A stretch of 64,000 nt of DNA from Zygnema cylindricum (lineage: Eukaryota > Streptophyta > Zygnematophyceae > Zygnematales > Zygnemataceae). The notes under the pieces are model-generated. The model searched no databases and was not told the DNA's origin. It worked only from the letters and a program-made list of their open reading frames with translations. Made by a program: the position numbers and the translations under genes. Numbering within the stretch: position 1 is the first letter of the stretch; every line of letters begins with the position of its first letter. The stretch spans positions 20,139 through 84,138 of the forward strand of contig JBBHKE010000290.1 of assembly GCA_037447655.1 (NCBI GenBank). The letters are read 5' to 3'. Below are positions 57,940 to 64,000 of the stretch, piece by piece.

Positions 57940-57942
57940 TTA

Positions 57943-60900
57943 CTATCGCGATTTTGGAAATAAAATCTTATTTCTTTAATTTGTGACGTTAACGATGTCA
58001 CAAGTGCGCATAACGTCACGACCTCATAAAACCCTAGACATCTACAATGTCACGAAAAACGAGACGTCTACAACTCTCTCTGTTTTTGTAGATGTCACTT
58101 ATTGTCGTAAGTTTCTTAGTCGTCTTCAACCGTTAAAAGGTTGTACCTACTAGGGTTGGGTATCGGGTAAATTCATATCGCGATAATTTCGATATTCAAT
58201 ATATCGAATATCGATCAAGGAGAAACCTTGATATATCGTACCGAAACTAAAATAAATTATCGCGATATATATTATTTTTTTATATTTAATATTTTATATT
58301 TCTATATAATATGTAATTTTAGCGAAAAAGACATATTGTCTGATACGCCACGTACGACGTGATTTTCGTTCCGTGACTTAAGGTATACGCCGCAAAATGT
58401 AACCGCCAAAAAACTACTAAGGGCAACCCTCCATCAGGCGCCGACAGTAATCGTACGGAAACGTTTACTGGCAGTGATACTTCGTTCACTTCTCCATCAG
58501 GTCGTGTCACCAATGGAATCTATCGCGTATTTGCTTTCTTTCGATTAGACGCACGTAGGTTCATGTTTTGATGACGAGCAGTCAAAGATTCCAAAAGCAC
58601 AATATCTGAACTTATATCCGTACATCCAACCTCAAAATTAAATTAGGTGAATGTACAATTTGTACGTTCATGTTTTGTATTTTTCATAACTGTTTTGTCG
58701 TTCGTGTTTCGTCGTGGCGCCATAAATTCCGGATGTCAACGGATCGTAGAGGAGGCGTCTCGACACATTATTCATCAAATATTTTTTTTGTGGTTTTCGT
58801 TGGATTTGATTCCCACCTATCCGAACGCGCGCGGCCTGTACGTGACCTTTCCACGAGTAAACATTTTACACGTTTGGTGATTGATTACTCTCCTCCCTGA
58901 GGAGAGTAATTAATCATTGGACGACGTGACCGCTTGCTTCGAAAACACGTAATTGGACGGTCGACGTTGTTGCCCAGAAGTTTGGATAATATTGACGCGC
59001 CGACAGTAATCATGTTTAAAAAAATATTAAAAAAAATCAGTACGTCTCTGTACGGAAATGAGTTCGATCTGTACGAAAGTACACTTTTTCCAGTAAAGAA
59101 CCCCACTTTTAGCCTGATGGAGGTTCACCCTAATTATGTAATTCATATAATTACTTAGAGCGTTGTTCCATTAGGCGGTCTCTGTAAACATCAAAAAATC
59201 GTTTACTGAACCGACTGTTCTATTGTGTCGGGTGAGTAACCGACATTGTTTTTGCGTGGCACACTTTGATTTGGCCACGTAATAGAATAATACGATTCTA
59301 CTAATCTTCAGAGAATCTCTAACAACGAATTGTGACCACATATTTGTACCAGCGAAGGTAAAAAGTGACTCGTACGACGTATTGAATCAAATTTGTACGA
59401 GCGGACGGAACTTAAGATGTATAAAAGCGTACGAAAATGTCAAAAAGGTTCGTGGATGGCAACAGAAGCGTGATACAATATCCTACGTCAAATGTTTTCT
59501 TGCGGCTTCCGGTGGCATCGCATCCTCCATGGCGGAAGGCACATGTCATATGCGATGTGTACCCATCTGGTCGCGCGGTCGTCGTGGATATTTGTGCACT
59601 TTTCCACGAGGCACGATGCTATTCGTTTAGGCGTTGAGAATTGACCTACTCCGGGTCACTTGTTGCGAACTGAAAGTGTCAGACGATGGCATATCCGATT
59701 ATGCATCCGACGGTCCACGTTTACGCCAATAAGTGTGGAGAATGAAATTCTTCATTCAGTAACCTTGTTTTTTTTTTTTTTTTGGTACGGCGATGTACGA
59801 AACAGTACGGCTTTAAGTAAACATCGACATTTTTTCCTTGATGGAACCTCACTCTTATTTGGGGTATGGTTACATCAGGAGGTCTTTGTAATAGTACGGA
59901 CAACAAAATTTATGTATTACAGAGGCCTCGGTTACATCGCGTATCGTTTGTAAACAAGTTTTTACATGCGTGTTTTGATTTGAGTGGTTCCTTGTTAGTT
60001 GAAGATCAAATCTCTAAAATCGTCAAAGATTTGAATACCGACCATTTTCGTATGGAAATCCGTACTTGCGTATTATGTACTTGTACTTCGCAAGTGTACC
60101 ACGTCAATGTACCTCAAAGATCTCCTTCACTCTCATGACTTTTAGGAAAAAACCGTATTTCTTTTCGGCAAATATTTTACGGACACCTTGTCCCGAAGGC
60201 ACGTGACTTTGGAGACCTGCGAATTTTTTTATTTTTTTAATGCCTCGATCTATTGGCGATACGATATATCGCGATATTTTGGTTTTCGTTATATCGAGGC
60301 GATATACATTGAATATCGGGTACCTGAAATTCGATATATATCGAATATTGGCAAAAGGTACCACCTACGTCTACGGCCGTCATATTTCATAGTTCCGATT
60401 TCATTTTCGCACCCTGCAAAGTCGTACGGAGAGTCTTCACTAAAATCTCATGTACTACTTCAAAGTACCGCTACATGGGCACATCCCGTAAGCTGTCACG
60501 CGATATTGACAATTTTGTGTACGGATTTTGTTTTCTTTGTACATCATGATGAACTCTGCGCCCCATCAAAAGAGGGAATTTCCTCCTCCGTACGTACTCC
60601 CAATTTTTCGTTCCGCGGCTGAAAATTATCAGAGACGCGCACTTTCCTGCTTGTACCCCGCAATAATAGAACGTGCGCGATATTTTGTAATCGGGCGCCC
60701 ACTAGCAGCTTTTGACCTTGCTGACACGTGTGTCACGCTGCAGAACTCCGGAGTGTCAGCAACTGGAGAAAAAGAACGAATAAAAGCTGAATTTTGTCGG
60801 CAGGAAAACGAACAAACTAAAAATATCAGCCTTAACATTCGCTCTGAAATGTTTTTTTTTCCCGCCTCCTTTTACGGGGGTACAGTACAGTACTGTACCT

Positions 60901-61650
60901 TCCTGGCGGTTGTCCTATATAGATGAATATTCGCAGGACTTCCGTGACCAAGTGGCCTTCTTTCGGAACATGTTCTCCTGCCTACGTGGCACGAGGTAAT
61001 TTGTCCACAGCATGGATCAAAGATACCGCATTTTACGATAAAATGTTAAATCCCTATTTGAATAAACTCGTATAATACGCGTGAATACGATTTGCACATT
61101 CACGCCCCATAGTCGACGTCAAATTTCAAATTTGCTATATGGGGACAAAAGCAGACGTCAGGTATATCTGTCACTTTTGGCGTCAGAAAGTACGAGGAAA
61201 AGGACAACTACAGCGAGGATCTAACGGATGCCAACCAGAATATTCATATCGGTCAAGCGTTGCCAACTTAAATAATGTTCCGTACCATAAAATATTGAAG
61301 ACGCTACATCGTGAAGTCATCAGACCGTATCCTCAGGAAATTCCATTAACGATATTTGCTTTATTTGCGATAAGACGTAAGCAAGATGTCATTATCATTA
61401 ATGGCTGTTTTTACTTTTTAGTGTTGAAACTTGAAAGTGTGAGTTTAGGAGTTGACTGTTCAGCATCTCGATTTCAATGCGGTCAATGCCGAATGTTGGA
61501 TCGAATGAAATGAACGCCTCCGATTCTCTTATTTTTGATTTTTTCTTTAATAACCCTAGGTTCCAAAACTTAACAGAAATCTCCCACGTGTTAGCCTTTT
61601 CAATTCTGAAACAAATGATGTACTGTACTTTCTCAACATTATTTCCAAAG
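57943..61650. other. Unassigned DNA with TATCG-rich tracts
   Basis: No frame is convincing; the longest are 60188-60622 (144 codons) and 60528-60926 (132 codons), overlapping and unrecognised. TATCG-palindrome tracts at 58150-58270 and 60240-60350 might bound a larger DNA transposon (the left one begins CTAGGGTTGGGTATCGGG) but I could not match terminal repeats. A perfect 10-bp hairpin lies at 58884-58910. Confidence 0.4.
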
Positions 61651-61964
61651 CATAGTTCAAAAGTAGGTGAAAGTAGGCCCATACAATATGACTATTGTAT
61701 GCAAAACATACAATATGACCTTAAGACCCATATCGTATTCGGACCTATTCGGACCAATTAAAACATTCGGACCAAAAATTGGACCAATAAAAATATTCAG
61801 ACCAAAATTTTGTATTTACACCTTCAGATTCGGACGATCGGACGGTCGATGATCTAAGTAGGGACCTAAGAAGATCACATGAAAATCCCATAACACAACT
61901 TACGATAAAGGCGCCGACCAAAGGCCTACCATAAAAAGTTAAAAACACCTACTTTTGAACTATG
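61651..61964. mobile_element. hAT-type MITE, copy E, 314 bp
   Basis: CATAGTTCAAAAGTAGG ends and a perfect 8-bp duplication TTCCAAAG (61643-61650, 61965-61972). It is shorter than its relatives through an internal deletion. Confidence 0.93.
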
Positions 61965-61972
61965 TTCCAAAG

Positions 61973-62930
61973 TCCTAAATATAAAATATGTATTTTCCGT
62001 GCTCTTAGAGCACTACACCTATTTTACTCCTTTTGTACGTACGATACTGGCAAAAATGCGGCATTTCTGATTATAGTCCATTGAATCCTGCGTTGATGTT
62101 TTCCGCTAGGACAAGGGCCGACGGATGGACATCCAAGCACCAAACTGCGGTTAGGGCTCAGCGCCATTGGCCCATTTATAACGACCTTGCGACTTATGAC
62201 CGTCAGATTCTGATATTGCGCGAATCGGACGGAAGCCACGTACAATTGTTTGACCCGAAGTTGCGCCAGAGGCAGCGGAGCCGACTCCTTTAGGGCAAAG
62301 ATAGTCCCACGTTGCGGCACCTTGAGGAATCGCCACGTCATCGCCTGACCGTTCGCGACAGCTTTAGACAACCATATCGCCCTAATTGTCACACTTGTCG
62401 CTCATCGCCGGCTGCCGATTCTCACATGCTGCCAAACAATCCCACTAGTTACGTACAGCTTTCATAACAGACTTTCGTACGCAACCTCTAATTATCTCGC
62501 ACATAAGACAAAACCACGAAATCAGACAAACGATGAAAATACGCAGACGGTACGAAGCCGTACCGTTCCTAAAAGAACCAAAATGTTTCCTAGAGGATCT
62601 TTTTCCTCCGACCCTCGATTCGCTCGCCAGCCGCCTTCCCGCGGTTTCCTCCGACGCTGAACGGAACTGTATCCGCATGGAAACGCAGCCGCTCTCCAGC
62701 TTGAACGCTGCGCATAAAGTCAACGCTGCTGCGTCTGGCGTGGCGTGTAGCGGCCGAAGCTGCCCCGAAGCTGCGCGCCGCGGGTTGCCTGGCCCGCCAG
62801 TTGGCCGCCAATCCCGCGTGCTTGACCTGCCACGTGGCCTTCCCGTGTGGCCAGGCTGACAGCGCTCGAGGTCTTGCGGTCTTTGGGAGCCTATGAGACC
62901 TGTACGGACCATCAAAGCGCTCCACCGATT
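61973..62930. other. Unassigned DNA with a GC-rich block
   Basis: 62590-62870 is GC-rich. Frames on both strands overlap (62533-62859 plus, 62445-62915 and 62590-63159 minus) and none has a recognisable motif. A first exon or promoter is possible but unsupported. Confidence 0.4.
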
Positions 62931-64000
62931 GCTCTCCCTCTCGCTCTCCCTCTCCTTCTCTCCTCCCTCCGTCTCTCTCCGCCCCCTTTTCTAACCCTCT
63001 CCTTCTCTCTCTCTCTCTTTCGCTACCTAAGACCAGGCTCCTTTTGACATAGACCTTAGATAAACATGATATTGATTTGTTGACTTTGATCCTGATGAGA
63101 TCTGAGATCGCGTGATTTGATCTTTGTCCTAACCCTCCCAATTCCCAACACTCTTCCACTCCCGCCTCCCTTCCCCCCCTCTCCCCGCCTCTCTACCCTC
63201 TCTACCCTCCCTTTCTCCCTCCTCCCCCTCCCATGTTCAAGGTGGTAGTTATGGGCGCCTTTCTCTGCCAGGCTCGGAGCCAGAGTCCGTACAGTCCGTA
63301 CAGTCCGTACAACCGAGGTGACGTGGCGGAGCTGGGGGGAGAACTGTTCCGTTTGGAGGGGACGTGGCAGCCAGGGGGAAAGGCACCAACTTGACTCCAC
63401 GGGAAGTGGAGGGAGACAAGGGGGGTGGAGGGAAGGGAGGTGGAGGGAGGGGGAGGGGGGGGAGGAGGAGATACAAAGGCAAGACAGCAGGCGATTGCAG
63501 AGCTCAGAGAAAAAGGCAAGGGGAGAGGAGAAGTGAGGGAGAGGAAGAGGAGGGAGGAAGAGGGAGAGGGAGAGGGAGAGGGAGGGAGAAGGATAGGGAG
63601 GAAAGAGGTAGGGAAGGGGAAGGGAGGTTGCGGGGAGTCTTTTTGGGAAGGTGGGAGAGGAAAAAGAATGGTTTTTTGGGGGATTGGGAAGAGGTAGGGA
63701 TGGAAGTTGGGATTTTTTACTCTTCCCTCTCTCTCCCTCTGAAATGCAGTTATACATTTGGTTCGCATTTGTCCTGAGTCATCTACCTCCACTTGATCTC
63801 CTTCTGTCGCAGTAACTCTCTCTCTCTCTCTCGTTTGACCAACATTTCCCTTGACCCTCTGCCCCCACATTATTCTTCATTCCCTTATTGGTTCTCTCTC
63901 TCTTCATCTCCTCCTAACAACACTTCTTCGCCCTCACGTCTCTCTCCCTCTCTCTCTCCCTCTCCCTCTCCCTCCCCTCTCCCTCTCCCTCTTCTTCTCC
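62931..64000. repeat. Pyrimidine- then purine- then pyrimidine-rich low complexity
   Basis: CT-rich at about 62940-63030 and 63165-63235, GA-rich at 63340-63690, CT-rich at 63715-64000. Long frames here are Ser/Pro/Leu or Arg/Gly/Glu strings from the repeats. Confidence 0.8.
63284..63310. repeat. Three tandem copies of AGTCCGTAC
   Basis: A perfect 9-bp unit repeated three times (63284-63292, 63293-63301, 63302-63310). The last copy with the next two bases forms TCCGTACAA. Confidence 0.95.

Noticed and set aside
62445-63159. Frames of 156 and 189 codons on the minus strand in the GC-rich block
   Set aside because: They overlap each other and a plus-strand frame, run into GA repeat, and show no domain.

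Overview
The window is eukaryotic nuclear DNA, almost certainly from the green plant lineage. The evidence is spliced genes with GT-AG introns, plant-type Ty1/copia and Ty3/gypsy elements with an initiator-Met-type primer site, and Tourist-like, Stowaway-like and hAT-type miniature inverted-repeat elements. Early-diverging streptophytes (charophyte algae, bryophytes) would fit, but the species is inference. There is one 10-base N gap (25569-25578).

Only one cellular gene is convincing: a complete SERINC/TMS1 serine-incorporator-family membrane protein, + strand, 8112-15228. I could resolve it into eight exons with matching phases (1170 nt, 389 aa). Two MITEs sit in its introns. Its 5' half, including upstream repeats and intron 1, occurs again at about 28.34-31.42 kb as a decayed copy. 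Pieces of its intron 5 recur at 43.35-46.09 kb. The copy was therefore a segmental duplication, later broken up by transposons and deletions.

Layout: 1-2.5 kb purine/pyrimidine low complexity and unassigned DNA; 2.5-4.4 kb TA-flanked MITEs; 4.4-7.3 kb unassigned DNA with a hAT MITE; 7.3-15.6 kb the SERINC locus; 15.6-16.9 kb a copia LTR; 16.9-21.5 kb a gypsy element (minus) inserted in a copia element (minus, to 25.5 kb); 25.6-27.5 kb a LINE (minus); 27.5-28.2 kb G-rich DNA; 28.3-31.4 kb the SERINC pseudogene; 31.4-42.7 kb a copia element (plus) with a second copia element nested in its gag, which itself holds a TRIM-like chimera and a solo LTR; 42.9-47.3 kb MITEs among SERINC intron-5 duplicate; 48.0-55.5 kb a near-complete copia element with two 1048-bp LTRs and GGAAA target duplications; 55.5-62 kb Harbinger-like and hAT MITEs in unassigned DNA; 62-64 kb a GC-rich stretch then low complexity.

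The elements tell an ordered story. Several insertions can be reversed on paper because target duplications are perfect and the interrupted reading frames rejoin. The most unusual object is a short LTR-type element (38907-41133). Its right LTR carries a tRNA-like sequence with A and B boxes, and it appears to have moved with a captured copia reverse-transcriptase fragment. A second, unrelated LTR family here also carries a tRNA-like module. Sites matching the plant SBP-box consensus (TNCGTACAA) recur in the transposon-rich DNA and I saw none in the SERINC gene.
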